Assembly (NCBI RefSeq): GCF_029868385.1
Contig: NZ_JARWNX010000051.1
Coordinates: forward strand, 124,001 to 188,000
Length of the DNA stretch: 64,000 nucleotides
Source: Nocardia cyriacigeorgica
GTDB lineage: Bacteria > Actinomycetota > Actinomycetes > Mycobacteriales > Mycobacteriaceae
Direction: 5' to 3'
Part shown: positions 36,231 to 44,969 of the stretch, one piece after another
Numbering within the stretch: the first letter of the stretch is position 1
Layout: each line of letters opens with the position of its first letter
Program-made: the position numbers and the translations under genes
Notes under the pieces: generated by a model
What the model saw: the letters and a program-made list of their open reading frames with translations, nothing else
Databases searched by the model: none
What the model was told of the DNA's origin: nothing

Positions 36231-38399
36231 GTGAGCGATACGGAAACCGTCAAGCAGCAGCAGGTGCTTCCCACCCCACCGCCCGCGGCGGCACCTTTGC
36301 AGCCCGGCTCGACAGCGCAGCGTTTGCCAGCCGATCGCTACCTCAATCGTGAATTGAGCTGGCTCGACTTCAACGCCAGGGTGCTGGCCCTCGCCGAAGA
36401 CGCCTCGCTGCCGTTGCTGGAGCGCGCCAAATTCCTGGCGATCTTCGCCTCCAACCTCGACGAGTTCTATATGGTCCGGGTCGCGGGCCTCAAACGCCGT
36501 GCCGAGACCGGTCTTTCGGTGCGCTCGGCCGACGGCCGCTCCCCCAGCGAACAGCTCGAGCTGATCGCCGCCAGGGCCCAGGAGATCGCCGACCGGCATG
36601 CCAGGGTCTTCCTCGACGACGTTCTTCCCGCGCTCACCGCCGAAGGCATCGCCATCATCGACTGGGCCGATCTCGACGAGTCCGAACGCAGGCGGCTCTC
36701 GGCGCATTTCCAGGATCAGGTCTTCCCCGTCCTCACCCCGCTCGCGGTGGATCCGGCGCATCCGTTCCCCTACATCAGCGGTCTCAGCCTCAACCTCGCG
36801 GTGACCGTGCAGGACGCGACCACCGGCGGCGAGCATTTCGCCCGCGTCAAGGTCCCCGACAATGTCGACCGGTTCGTGCGGGTGCGGCGCACCGATTCCG
36901 GTTCCGGCGCGGTCGCGGCGTTCCTGCCGATGGAGGCGCTCATCGCCGCCCATCTCGATCAACTGTTTCCGGGGATGGCGGTGGTCGAACACCATTCCTT
37001 CCGCATCACCCGCAATGCCGATTTCGAGGTCGACGAGGACCGCGACGAGGATCTGCTCCAGGCGCTCGAACGCGAACTCGCCCGGCGCCGGTTCGGTTCG
37101 CCCGTGCGGCTCGAGGTCTCCGACGATATGACCGAGCACATGCTCGAACTGCTGCTGCGCGAGCTGGAAGTGGATCCGGGCGATGTGATCCAGGTGCCGG
37201 GTCTGCTCGACCTGTCGTGCCTGTGGCAGGTGTACGGCGTCGACCGGCCGGGCCTCAAGGACGCGCCGTACGTTCCGGCCACCCCGCCCGCGTTCGGCGA
37301 ACGCGAGACCCCGCGCAATGTCTTCGCCGCGCTGCGCGAAGGCGATGTGCTGGTGCACCATCCCTATGATTCGTTCTCCACCAGCGTGCAGCGGTTCATC
37401 GAACAGGCCGCCGCCGACCCGCAGGTGCTGGCGATCAAGCAGACCCTGTACCGCACCTCCGGTGATTCGCCGATCGTCAACGCGCTCATCGATGCGGCCG
37501 AGGCGGGTAAGCAGGTCGTCGCACTGGTGGAGATCAAGGCGCGTTTCGACGAGCAGGCCAACATCAAATGGGCCAGAACGCTGGAGCAGGCGGGCGTGCA
37601 CGTCGTGTACGGCCTGATCGGCCTCAAAACCCACTGCAAGACCTGCCTGGTGGTGCGGCGTGAGGGCGCGACCATCCGCCGCTACTGCCATATCGGCACC
37701 GGCAACTACAACCCGAAGACCGCGCGACTCTACGAGGACGTCGGATTACTCACCGCCGCACCGGAAATCGGCGCCGATCTGACCGATCTGTTCAACTCGC
37801 TCACCGGCTATTCCCGCAAGTCCGACTACCGCAATATCCTCGTCGCGCCGACCGGGGTGCGCGCCGGAATCATCGAGCGAATCCAGCGTGAGATCGAGTT
37901 GGCGCAGAACGGACAGCCGGGACGAATCCGACTGAAGGCCAATGCGATCGTCGACGAACAGGTCATCGACGCGCTGTATCGAGCGTCGCAGGCAGGGGTG
38001 CCGGTGCAGGTCGTGGTGCGCGGTATCTGCGGATTGCGGCCCGGTGTGCCGGGGATGAGCGACAACATCGAGGTGCGTTCCATTCTCGGCCGTTTCCTCG
38101 AGCATTCCCGGATCATGCATTTCCAGGCGCAGGACGAGTACTGGATCGGTAGCGCCGATATGATGCACCGTAATCTGGACCGCCGGGTGGAAGTCATGGC
38201 CCAGGTGAAGGATCCGAAGCTGCGCGAACAGCTCGGTTCGGTTTTCGATTCCGCGCTCGACCCGATGACCCGGTGCTGGGTGCTGCAACCGGACGGCAGC
38301 TGGCAGGCCTGGCCCGAACGCGCCGGCACCGAGGACGGCGCGCAGGTGCGCGACCACCAGGCGTATCTGATGCGATTGCGTCGGCCGGATCAGCAGTGA
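36231..38399 (+). CDS. ppk1: Polyphosphate kinase 1
   Basis: Ppk1 reversibly polymerises the terminal phosphate of ATP into polyphosphate. With the GTG at 36231 the product is 722 residues. An in-frame ATG at 36219 touches the GAGGG ribosome site and so is less likely. Signatures include RYLNRELSWLDFNARVL near 38, LAVDPAHPFPYISGLSLNLA, the VHHPYDSF motif, and the phospholipase-D-like region with KTHCKT and RRYCHIGTGNYN carrying the phosphorylated His. A C-terminal HRNLDRRVEVM is typical. Its stop overlaps the mutT1 GTG, giving tight coupling. Confidence 0.98.
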   Translation: MSDTETVKQQQVLPTPPPAAAPLQPGSTAQRLPADRYLNRELSWLDFNARVLALAEDASLPLLERAKFLAIFASNLDEFYMVRVAGLKRRAETGLSVRSADGRSPSEQLELIAARAQEIADRHARVFLDDVLPALTAEGIAIIDWADLDESERRRLSAHFQDQVFPVLTPLAVDPAHPFPYISGLSLNLAVTVQDATTGGEHFARVKVPDNVDRFVRVRRTDSGSGAVAAFLPMEALIAAHLDQLFPGMAVVEHHSFRITRNADFEVDEDRDEDLLQALERELARRRFGSPVRLEVSDDMTEHMLELLLRELEVDPGDVIQVPGLLDLSCLWQVYGVDRPGLKDAPYVPATPPAFGERETPRNVFAALREGDVLVHHPYDSFSTSVQRFIEQAAADPQVLAIKQTLYRTSGDSPIVNALIDAAEAGKQVVALVEIKARFDEQANIKWARTLEQAGVHVVYGLIGLKTHCKTCLVVRREGATIRRYCHIGTGNYNPKTARLYEDVGLLTAAPEIGADLTDLFNSLTGYSRKSDYRNILVAPTGVRAGIIERIQREIELAQNGQPGRIRLKANAIVDEQVIDALYRASQAGVPVQVVVRGICGLRPGVPGMSDNIEVRSILGRFLEHSRIMHFQAQDEYWIGSADMMHRNLDRRVEVMAQVKDPKLREQLGSVFDSALDPMTRCWVLQPDGSWQAWPERAGTEDGAQVRDHQAYLMRLRRPDQQ

Positions 38400-39373
38400 G
38401 CGCGACGACCGGTTTCGCCACCAGCGGTGGAGTGTTCCGGGATTCCCGGATGCAGGCCAATATCCACGCCGCGGGCGCGGTGGTGTGGCGGTACGCCCCG
38501 GATGGTTCCGGTGCGATCGAGATCGCCGTGATCCACCGCCCCAAATACGAGGATTGGTCGCTGCCCAAGGGCAAATTGGATCCCGGTGAGACCCCGGTGC
38601 TCGCCGCGGTCCGTGAGGTCGCCGAGGAGACGGGCCTGCGCTGCAAGCTCGGACGCTATCTCGGCCACGTCACCTATCCGGTGCCGGGGCACCGCAAGCT
38701 CAAGCGCGTCTATTACTGGGCCGCCGAGGTGATCGACGGTGGGTTCGCCGCCAATTCCGAGGTCGACGAGTTGATCTGGCTGCGGCTGGATCGGGTGATG
38801 GACGAACTGTCGTATCCGATGGATCGGCAGGTCGTGCGCGCATTCACCCGCTTGCCCGCGGCAACCAGCACGCTATTGGTGGTCCGGCATGCGAAAGCCG
38901 GGCGCCGCGACCGTTTCCACGGCCCGGACGATCAACGCCCGCTCGAACGTGCCGGACGCAGGCAATCGGCGGCCCTCGTACCGAATCTGCGCGCATTCGG
39001 CGCGGCGCAGATCCATTCCGCCGATCCGGTGCGCTGTGTGCAGACGGTGACCCCGCTCGCCGAGGAATTGGGCGTGGAGATCGTCCTCGAGCCGCTGCTG
39101 TCGGAATCCGGTTATGCCGCGGCCACGGACCAGGCGCGTGAGCGTGCCCGTGCCCTGGTCTCCGAGACCGCGGTGCGGGTGCTGTGCAGTCAGGGCGAGG
39201 TGATCCCCGATCTGATGCGGTGGTGGGCCGACCGTGACGGTGTGACGCTGCCGCCCGCGCGCAATCGCAAGGGCAGTGTGTGGGTGGTGTCGTTCGTCGC
39301 GGGACGAATGGTGGCCGCCGATCATCTGGATCGTTCGTTGTCGATCGATGTGGGGCCCGCCGCCACCGAGTGA
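38396..39373 (+). CDS. mutT1: NUDIX hydrolase fused to a histidine phosphatase (MutT1 type)
   Basis: The start is a GTG that overlaps the ppk1 stop (GTGA), giving 325 residues. The N-terminal NUDIX domain has the box GKLDPGETPVLAAVREVAEE followed by TGL. The C-terminal half is a histidine phosphatase domain opening VVRHAKAGRRDRF with the catalytic RHA. This two-domain form matches mycobacterial MutT1, which hydrolyses 8-oxo-GTP, 8-oxo-dGTP and diadenosine polyphosphates and is encoded at the same place. It therefore guards nucleotide pools and may act with ppk1 in phosphate metabolism. Confidence 0.94.
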   Translation: MSATTGFATSGGVFRDSRMQANIHAAGAVVWRYAPDGSGAIEIAVIHRPKYEDWSLPKGKLDPGETPVLAAVREVAEETGLRCKLGRYLGHVTYPVPGHRKLKRVYYWAAEVIDGGFAANSEVDELIWLRLDRVMDELSYPMDRQVVRAFTRLPAATSTLLVVRHAKAGRRDRFHGPDDQRPLERAGRRQSAALVPNLRAFGAAQIHSADPVRCVQTVTPLAEELGVEIVLEPLLSESGYAAATDQARERARALVSETAVRVLCSQGEVIPDLMRWWADRDGVTLPPARNRKGSVWVVSFVAGRMVAADHLDRSLSIDVGPAATE

Positions 39374-39392
39374 GACCCGCCGCCGTACGGCG

Positions 39393-39421
39393 AACGGCCC
39401 CGGGGATCTCCCGGGGCCGTT
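39393..39421. terminator. Terminator hairpin between mutT1 and hupB
   Basis: A perfect 12-bp stem (AACGGCCCCGGG with its complement) and a 5-nt loop GATCT, followed by TTCACG on the forward strand. It lies between convergent genes and starts 20 bp after the mutT1 stop. Confidence 0.75.
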
Positions 39422-39507
39422 TCACGTTCGGTATCGCGGGTGGAGGTGATCCACCCTTGTGCCGGGCATCCGCGCGCGACGGGCTGGGTTACGCGCCTGA
39501 CGCCGGA

Positions 39508-40191
39508 TCAGCGCGAGCGACGGGCCGGAGCCTTCTTCGCCGCGGTCTTCTTGGCGGTGGTCTTCTTGGCGGCCGCCGTGGTCTTCTTGGCGGGGGCCTT
39601 CTTGGCTGCCGCCTTGGTGGCGGTCTTCTTCGCGACCGTGGTCTTCTTCGCGACGGTCTTCTTGGCCGCCGCCGTCGTCTTCTTGGCGGGCGCCTTCTTC
39701 GCGGCCGCCTTGGTGGCGGTCGTCTTGCGCGCGGTGGTCTTGGCCGGAGCCTTGGTCGCTGCCTTACGTGCCGTTGTCTTGGCGGGCGCCTTGGTGGCTG
39801 TGGCCTTCTTGGCGGCGGTGCGTTTGGCCGCCGTCTTCTTCGCGGCCGCTTTCTTGGCCGCCACCGGCGCATTCACACCGCGTTTGACCGCGGGGCCGGT
39901 GGCGGCGAGCTTTTGCTTACCGGCAATGACGGCCTTGAACTGGGCGCCGGGACGGAACGCGGGCACCGAAGTGGGCTTGACCTTGACGGTTTCGCCGGTA
40001 CGCGGGTTCCGCGCGACGCGAGCCGCGCGCTTACGCTGTTCGAATACTCCGAATCCGGTGATGGTGACGCTTTGACCTTTGTGCACCGCGCGCACGATGG
40101 TGTCGACCACATGCTCGACTGCCGCGGTGGCCGTGCGCCTGTCAGTACCCAACTTTTCGGTCAGAACGTCGATCAGTTCCGCCTTGTTCAT
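39508..40191 (-). CDS. hupB: Histone-like HU protein with lysine-rich tail (HupB)
   Basis: The 227-residue protein has an HU domain (about 1-92), with MNKAELIDVLTEKLGTDRRT, the ITGFGVFEQRKR strand and the DNA-intercalating RNPRTGETVKV arm. A long Lys/Ala/Thr/Pro tail of about 130 residues follows, built from units such as KKAPAKKTTAAAKKT. This is the mycobacterial HupB/Lsr2-independent architecture, with a histone H1-like tail that compacts DNA. In mycobacteria HupB is also linked to iron and is post-translationally modified. Its codons are tandem-repeated, so the tail length may vary. Confidence 0.97.
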   Translation of the reverse strand: MNKAELIDVLTEKLGTDRRTATAAVEHVVDTIVRAVHKGQSVTITGFGVFEQRKRAARVARNPRTGETVKVKPTSVPAFRPGAQFKAVIAGKQKLAATGPAVKRGVNAPVAAKKAAAKKTAAKRTAAKKATATKAPAKTTARKAATKAPAKTTARKTTATKAAAKKAPAKKTTAAAKKTVAKKTTVAKKTATKAAAKKAPAKKTTAAAKKTTAKKTAAKKAPARRSR

Positions 40192-40347
40192 TGAATCCTC
40201 CGCAGACTAATGGCCCGTCGTCGGACCGACTAGGTACCACGGTAAACCCACTTTGAGCAAGAGTCTATGTGCCACGCCAAAATTCATGTGGTTTAGCACA
40301 CGTACAGCTACCGCCCCGGTCTAAGCCCAGCTAACCGACACAGGTGA

Positions 40348-40956
40348 TTACGTCTGCGAAATATGCGCCGGAAGGGTTGTGGGTTTCCAACTTGGCCTTA
40401 CCTTTTCGAACTCGTCGATCTGCTCGCCGCGCCGCAGAGTCAGCCCGATGTCGTCCAAACCTTCCAGCAGACGCCACCTGGTGTAGTCATCAATATCGAA
40501 CGGCAACACGATGGTTCCTGCCGTCACAGTGCGCGCTTCGAGGTCGACCACCAATTCCAGTCCGGGCTGTTCCTCGAGCAACTTCCAGAGCATTTCGACA
40601 TCGTTCTGTGACATCTGCGCGGCCAGCAGACCGCCCTTACCGGCATTGCCGCGGAAGATGTCGGCGAAACGCGAGGAGATGACCACTCGAAAGCCGTAGT
40701 CCGACAGCGCCCACACCGCGTGCTCACGCGAGGATCCGGTACCGAAATCCGGACCGGCCACCAGCACACTGCCCTGATTGAAGGGTTCGGTGTTCAAAAT
40801 GAAGTCGGGATCGGTGCGCCAGGCCGCGAAGAGCCCGTCCTCGAATCCGGTTCGGCTGACGCGCTTCAGATAGACCGCCGGGATGATCTGATCGGTATCG
40901 ACATTGGATCGGCGCAGTGGAACCCCGATCCCCTTGTGCACGGTGAAGGCTTGCAT
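40348..40956 (-). CDS. leuD: 3-isopropylmalate dehydratase small subunit
   Basis: LeuD is the small subunit of the dehydratase that isomerises 2-isopropylmalate in leucine synthesis. The 202 residues include RSNVDTDQIIPAVYLKR, GPDFGTGSSREHAVWAL and FADIFRGNAGKGGLL, which bind substrate. An AGGAG site precedes the ATG. It lies 51 bp after leuC and ends 155 bp before the start of hupB. Confidence 0.97.
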   Translation of the reverse strand: MQAFTVHKGIGVPLRRSNVDTDQIIPAVYLKRVSRTGFEDGLFAAWRTDPDFILNTEPFNQGSVLVAGPDFGTGSSREHAVWALSDYGFRVVISSRFADIFRGNAGKGGLLAAQMSQNDVEMLWKLLEEQPGLELVVDLEARTVTAGTIVLPFDIDDYTRWRLLEGLDDIGLTLRRGEQIDEFEKVRPSWKPTTLPAHISQT

Positions 40957-41007
40957 CTGATTCTCCTGAGTCTGATTCGGCTTCGACGGGGGCGACTTAC
41001 TCGCGGG

Positions 41008-42423
41008 TCAGTCCAGATCCGCAGGCGAGGACAGCGTTCCGCGCACCGCGGTGGCGGCCGCTACCAGCGGCGACACCAGATGGGTCCGACCGCCCTTGCC
41101 CTGTCTGCCTTCGAAGTTTCGATTCGAGGTGGACGCGCAACGCTGACCCGGCGCGAGCTGATCGGGATTCATTCCCAGGCACATCGAACATCCGGCCTGG
41201 CGCCATTCCGCACCGGCGGCGGTGAAAATCTCGCCGAGTCCTTCCTTTTCCGCCTGCGCCCGCACCCGCATAGAACCCGGTACGACCATCATTCGGACAC
41301 CGTCGGCGACCCGGCGGCCCTTCAAAACATCGGCCACCGCGCGCAAATCCTCGATCCGGCCGTTGGTGCAGGATCCGACGAATACGGTGTCGATCGCGAC
41401 CTCGCGCAGCGGTGTACCCGGCGCCAGATCCATGTATCGCAGCGCCTTCTCCGCGGACTCGCGCGCGGTGTCATCGGCGATCTGGGCGGGATCGGGGACC
41501 CGATCGCCCAGCGGCGCGCCCTGACCGGGGTTGGTGCCCCAGGTGACGAACGGGGTCAACTGATCGGCGTCGATATGCACCTCGGCGTCGAAAACCGCGC
41601 CCTCATCGGTCTTCAGCGCCTCCCAGGCGGCCACTGCGGCGTCCCAGTCGGCCCCCTGCGGCGCGTGCGGACGACCTTTGAGGAATTCATAGGTCGTCTC
41701 GTCCGGGGCGATCATGCCCGCCCGTGCGCCCGCCTCGATGGACATGTTGCAGATGGTCATCCGCGCTTCCATCGACAGCTTCCGAATGGCTTCGCCGCGG
41801 TACTCCAGCACATAGCCCTGGCCGCCGCCGGTGCCGATCTGGGCGATCACGGCCAGGATCAGGTCCTTGCTCGTGACGCCGGGGGCCAGCGTGCCGTCGA
41901 CGGTGATGGCCATCGTCTTGAACGGACGCAGCGACAATGTCTGCGTGGCCAGCACGTGTTCGACCTCGCTGGTGCCGATTCCCATGGCCAGCGCGCCGAA
42001 CGCACCGTGGGTGGAGGTATGGCTGTCGCCGCACACCACCGTCATTCCCGGCTGGGTCAGGCCCAGCTGCGGGCCGACCACGTGCACGATGCCCTGATCG
42101 AGATCGCCCATCGGGTGCAGGCGTACCCCGAATTCCTCGCAATTACGCCGCAGCGTTTCCACCTGGGTGCGCGAGACCGGATCGGCAATGGGTTTATCGA
42201 TATCGATCGTCGGGACGTTGTGGTCCTCGGTGGCGATGGTGAGGTCGGTGCGGCGCACCGGCCGTCCGGCGGCGCGCAGTCCGTCGAATGCCTGCGGGCT
42301 GGTGACTTCGTGCACCAGGTGCAGATCGATGTAGATCAGATCGGGTTCCCGCGCGGCGCCTTCACCCTCACCTCGGGCAACGACGTGCTGCTCCCATACC
42401 TTCTCGGCCAGCGTGCGTGGCAT
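41008..42423 (-). CDS. leuC: 3-isopropylmalate dehydratase large subunit
   Basis: LeuC is the aconitase-like large subunit holding the [4Fe-4S] cluster for leucine synthesis. The 471-residue product opens MPRTLAEKVWEQHVV, has VVCGDSHTSTHGAFGALAMG, and carries cluster cysteines in GSCTNGRIEDL and CSMCLGMNPDQ. The start at 42423 has a GAAAGGTG site. A leader hairpin lies 23 nt upstream, and the divergent ltbR gene probably encodes its regulator. Confidence 0.97.
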   Translation of the reverse strand: MPRTLAEKVWEQHVVARGEGEGAAREPDLIYIDLHLVHEVTSPQAFDGLRAAGRPVRRTDLTIATEDHNVPTIDIDKPIADPVSRTQVETLRRNCEEFGVRLHPMGDLDQGIVHVVGPQLGLTQPGMTVVCGDSHTSTHGAFGALAMGIGTSEVEHVLATQTLSLRPFKTMAITVDGTLAPGVTSKDLILAVIAQIGTGGGQGYVLEYRGEAIRKLSMEARMTICNMSIEAGARAGMIAPDETTYEFLKGRPHAPQGADWDAAVAAWEALKTDEGAVFDAEVHIDADQLTPFVTWGTNPGQGAPLGDRVPDPAQIADDTARESAEKALRYMDLAPGTPLREVAIDTVFVGSCTNGRIEDLRAVADVLKGRRVADGVRMMVVPGSMRVRAQAEKEGLGEIFTAAGAEWRQAGCSMCLGMNPDQLAPGQRCASTSNRNFEGRQGKGGRTHLVSPLVAAATAVRGTLSSPADLD

Positions 42424-42445
42424 GTATCGAACACCTTTCGGGCTG

Positions 42446-42484
42446 GCATCCGGTGTGCCGCTCTGGGCTGTCGGCACCGGATGC
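42446..42484 (-). promoter_or_regulatory. Leader hairpin before leuC
   Basis: The arms GCATCCGGTGCCG and CGGCACACCGGATGC, read on the reverse strand, pair over 13 bp with a 2-nt bulge and an 11-nt loop. The hairpin ends 23 nt before the leuC start. No T-run follows and I see no Leu-rich leader peptide, so it may shape translation or mRNA stability rather than act as a classic attenuator. Confidence 0.55.
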
Positions 42485-42557
42485 GCGACATGAGGGGGAC
42501 CTCGCATTCGGCGATCCCGTGACCACGCACTCCCGGTACCTGGAACCGGCGGCTAGG

Positions 42558-42590
42558 AATCTCAGCATGCGAGACGCTAATATCGTTCTA
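42558..42590 (+). promoter_or_regulatory. Promoter of the ltbR gene, apparently leaderless
   Basis: A good -10, TAATAT (42578-42583), ends 6 bp before the ATG at 42590. Transcription from it would start at about the A of the ATG, giving a leaderless mRNA. No ribosome site is present upstream. Just before it TCTC-AGCATGC-GAGA (42560-42574) is a short dyad, a candidate operator shared with leuCD. Confidence 0.55.
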
Positions 42591-43291
42591 TGAGACAGCA
42601 TAGCGGTATCGGCGTCCTGGACAAAGCGGTGGCCGTGTTGTATGCGGTCGCCGAACAACCGTGCGGCCTCAACGAACTGTGCGAACGCACCGGCCTGCCC
42701 CGCGCCACCGCGCATCGGCTGGCCGTCGGCCTGGAGGTGCATCGGCTGCTGAGCAGGGACAACAACGGTTCCTGGCGCGCCGGTCCCGCACTGGCGGAGC
42801 TGGCCTCCGGGGCGAGCGATCCGCTGCACGATGCCGCCTCGGCCATTCTGCCCCGGCTGCGCGAGATCACCGGCGAGAGCGTCCAGTTGTACTGCCGCGA
42901 CGGTCACGCGCGCGTCTGCGTCCTCGCCCTGGAGCCGCCCGCCGGGCTGCGCGATACCGTCCCGATCGGTGCGCGGCTGCCGCTCACCGCCGGTTCGGCC
43001 GCCAAGGTCTTGGTCGCCTGGGCCGATCCCGAATTGCAGCGCGCGATTCTGGCCGACGCCGTCTACGGCGAACGCGCGCTCGCCGAGGTGCGCAAGCGCG
43101 GTTGGGCGCAGAGTGCGGCGGAACGGGCCAGTGGTGTGGCGAGTGTTTCGGCTCCGGTCCGGGATCCGGGTGGTGCGGTGGTGGCCGCGGTGTCGGTGTC
43201 CGGGCCGATCGATCGCATGGGCCGCAGGCCGGGTGCGCGGTGGGCGGCGGATCTGGTGGCCGCGGCCGACGCATTGCACAAGCGGCTCTGA
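42590..43291 (+). CDS. ltbR: IclR family regulator (LtbR-like)
   Basis: The 233-residue IclR protein has an N-terminal helix-turn-helix (about 5-60: SGIGVLDKAVAVLYAVAEQ, LPRATAHRLAVGLEVHRLL) and an effector-binding domain from about 75. It is divergent from leuCD, the position of LtbR in corynebacteria and mycobacteria, where LtbR represses leuCD and leuB and responds to leucine/tryptophan status. I infer the same target here. Confidence 0.9.
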   Translation: MRQHSGIGVLDKAVAVLYAVAEQPCGLNELCERTGLPRATAHRLAVGLEVHRLLSRDNNGSWRAGPALAELASGASDPLHDAASAILPRLREITGESVQLYCRDGHARVCVLALEPPAGLRDTVPIGARLPLTAGSAAKVLVAWADPELQRAILADAVYGERALAEVRKRGWAQSAAERASGVASVSAPVRDPGGAVVAAVSVSGPIDRMGRRPGARWAADLVAAADALHKRL

Positions 43292-43371
43292 ATCCCCGTC
43301 CCACGGCCGCTGACCGACCGTCCGGCACGTTTGCCCTACCCGAGGGCACCCGCCCTCACTACAGTTGCCCC

Positions 43372-43890
43372 ATGGGAGTCAACCAACGGTCGCAGATCGT
43401 CATGTCCGACACCGAGATCACCGATTTCCTGGTGCGCAGTCGGGTGGCCACGCTGGCCACCCTCGGTGCGAGCGGGGCGCCGCATCTGACCGCCATGTGG
43501 TACGCGCTGATCGACGGTCCCGACGGCAGGCCCGAGCTGTGGTTCGAGACCAAGGCCAAATCACAGAAGGCCGTGAACATGCGCCGCGATCCGCGGGTGA
43601 CGTGCATGGTGGAGTCGGGCCAGACCTATGACACATTGCGCGGTGTGTCGATCGAGGGTCGTGCGGAGATCATCGATGACCCGGAGCAGCTCTTCGCCGT
43701 CGGCGTGAGCGTCTGGGAGCGCTATACGGGCCCGTACAGCGAGGAGATGCGCCCGTTCGTGGAGACCATGCTGAACAAGCGGGTGGCGGTGCGGGTGGTG
43801 GCCGATCGTATCCGCAGCTGGGATCACCGCAAGCTGGGTATGCCCGCGATGCCGCTGGGCGGCACCACCGCCAACGCCCTCGACGATTGA
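43372..43890 (+). CDS. PPOX-class F420-dependent flavin-fold protein
   Basis: A 172-residue split beta-barrel protein of the pyridoxine 5'-phosphate oxidase family, with TDFLVRSRVATLATLGASGA, MWYALIDGPDGRPELWFET and MRRDPRVTCMVESG. This form is known as F420-dependent oxidoreductases in mycobacteria (Rv2991-type), encoded at the same position next to gltX. F420 rather than FMN as cofactor is inferred from the family. The ATG has no strong ribosome site. Confidence 0.87.
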   Translation: MGVNQRSQIVMSDTEITDFLVRSRVATLATLGASGAPHLTAMWYALIDGPDGRPELWFETKAKSQKAVNMRRDPRVTCMVESGQTYDTLRGVSIEGRAEIIDDPEQLFAVGVSVWERYTGPYSEEMRPFVETMLNKRVAVRVVADRIRSWDHRKLGMPAMPLGGTTANALDD

Positions 43891-44039
43891 TGCTCGCCTG
43901 TGCCCGATCCGGTCTCGGCGACCGTATTCCACCTGACAGGACCTGTCCGGCGGGCTAGCGTCGACTTTGTTCGACACGTTTCGGCCGCCGTCCACCCCGT
44001 TCGCCGGTGTGGTCTCGGCCCGACCACAAGGAGCAGACC

Positions 44040-44222
44040 ATGCCGGAATCGAGTGGTTCCCATGACAGCGCGGATGAAGTGAAGCGCAAATTCCGGGAGG
44101 CACTGGAACGCAAGAACGAGCACCACGCCCGCTCGGCCGACCACCTGGACGGCCGCTCCAAGGCAACCGGCCCTCACGCCAATGCCAGCCACAAGCGGGA
44201 GTTCCGCCGCAAGAGCGGCTAG
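44040..44222 (+). CDS. DUF5302 family small protein
   Basis: A 60-residue, very hydrophilic protein: DEVKRKFREALERKNEHHAR, a middle of SADHLDGRSKATG and the conserved end KREFRRKSG. This is the DUF5302 actinobacterial family, function unknown. An AAGGAGCAG site precedes the ATG. It stands alone, about 150 bp after the F420 gene, and is likely a small DNA- or RNA-associated or intrinsically disordered protein. Confidence 0.85.
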   Translation: MPESSGSHDSADEVKRKFREALERKNEHHARSADHLDGRSKATGPHANASHKREFRRKSG

Positions 44223-44583
44223 AGAGGCACACCAGTCGGCCTGGGCACAGAAACCAGCCCAGGCCGACAACCACCCAGCCCGAGAACGATTCATCAAGGT
44301 ACGAACCACACGTCATAAGACACGACCCGGCACACAGCCGGAGCATTCGACCGTGGCACTCGAACCGCTGCAACCAGTCACACTTCCGTAGACAGTCGCA
44401 GCCATAGGCGTCAGCAAGCCCCGAGTACATCGATCGCACCGCACAACCAACACCCCCCCGAGGCGACATCGCCACACAACGCACACCCAGCGACCCCGGG
44501 GCGAAGCCTCCGGGCGGGGGTCCGGGGGCAAAGCCCTCCGGGCGGGGTTTGGGGGTTGCACCCCCAAAAACAATGCGAAGCAG
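44223..44583. other. 360-bp gap without a gene
   Basis: No supported gene lies here. The reverse-strand frames are low in ribosome signals and codon quality. The 3' half holds the GC-rich repeat at 44494-44568. The rest shows no structure that I can recognise. Confidence 0.6.
44494..44568. repeat. GC-rich tandem repeat and palindrome (REP-like element)
   Basis: Two imperfect units of about 27 bp lie head to tail: CCCGGGGCGAAGCCTCCGGG and CCGGGGGCAAAGCCCTCCGG, each ending GCGGGG. They are followed by a palindrome, TTTGGGGG-TTGCA-CCCCCAAA (44548-44568). The design resembles extragenic repeats scattered in nocardial and streptomycete genomes. It could also end transcription. Confidence 0.6.
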
Positions 44584-44605
44584 AAAAGGCTCACGCTCCG
44601 TGAGC
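44584..44605 (-). terminator. Terminator after tRNA-Glu
   Basis: On the reverse strand GCTCACG-GAG-CGTGAGC forms a 7-bp stem followed by CTTTT, starting 19 bp past the tRNA 3' end. This is a classic intrinsic terminator form. Confidence 0.8.
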
Positions 44606-44623
44606 ATGAGCCTTCCATCTGCG

Positions 44624-44696
44624 TAGCCCCGACGGGATTCGAACCCGCGCTACCGCCTTGAGAGGGCGGCGTCCTAGGCCGCTAGACGACGGGGCC
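44624..44696 (-). tRNA. tRNA-Glu (CTC)
   Basis: A 73-nt cloverleaf. The 7-bp acceptor pairs GGCCCCG with CGGGGCT (one G-U at the end), and the discriminator is A. The D arm carries TCTAGCGGCCTAGGA. The anticodon stem CCGCC/GGCGG has loop CTCTCAA with anticodon CTC. The T arm is GCGGGTTCGAATCCCGT. No CCA is encoded. It lies downstream of gltX and tRNA-Gln on the same strand. Confidence 0.97.
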
Positions 44697-44897
44697 AGGA
44701 CTTGGATCAACCTCTGGCTGAGGTGTATCCGGTGATCTTTCGATCGGTCTGATCTCTCGATCAGGCTCGGCAAGCTTAACCGGCCGAAGCTCGGCGACCA
44801 AATCGCCTGGATGAGAGTCCGGCGAACCTGCTCGCCGTCGCGAGAGGGTTTCTCCTCGGGCCCGTTCGGGCATGAGTCGAAGCCGGAGCTTTCTCCG

Positions 44898-44969
44898 CTG
44901 GGGTACCAGGACTCGAACCTAGAATGGCTGAACCAGAATCAGCTGTGTTGCCAATTACACCATACCCCA
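44898..44969 (-). tRNA. tRNA-Gln (CTG)
   Basis: A 72-nt cloverleaf. The acceptor pairs TGGGGTA with TACCCCA and has discriminator G. The anticodon stem GCTGA/TCAGC carries loop TTCTGGT with anticodon CTG. The T arm contains GGTTCGAGTCC. CCA is not encoded. It lies between gltX and tRNA-Glu on the reverse strand. Confidence 0.97.

Noticed and set aside
39508..39900. CRISPR or satellite array in the hupB tail
   Set aside because: The repeats are coding Lys/Ala blocks in frame with the HU domain; there are no spacers of constant length.
44313..44618. A 101-residue reverse-strand open frame beside tRNA-Glu
   Set aside because: It reads through the terminator and the GC-rich repeat, has no start signal and no motif.
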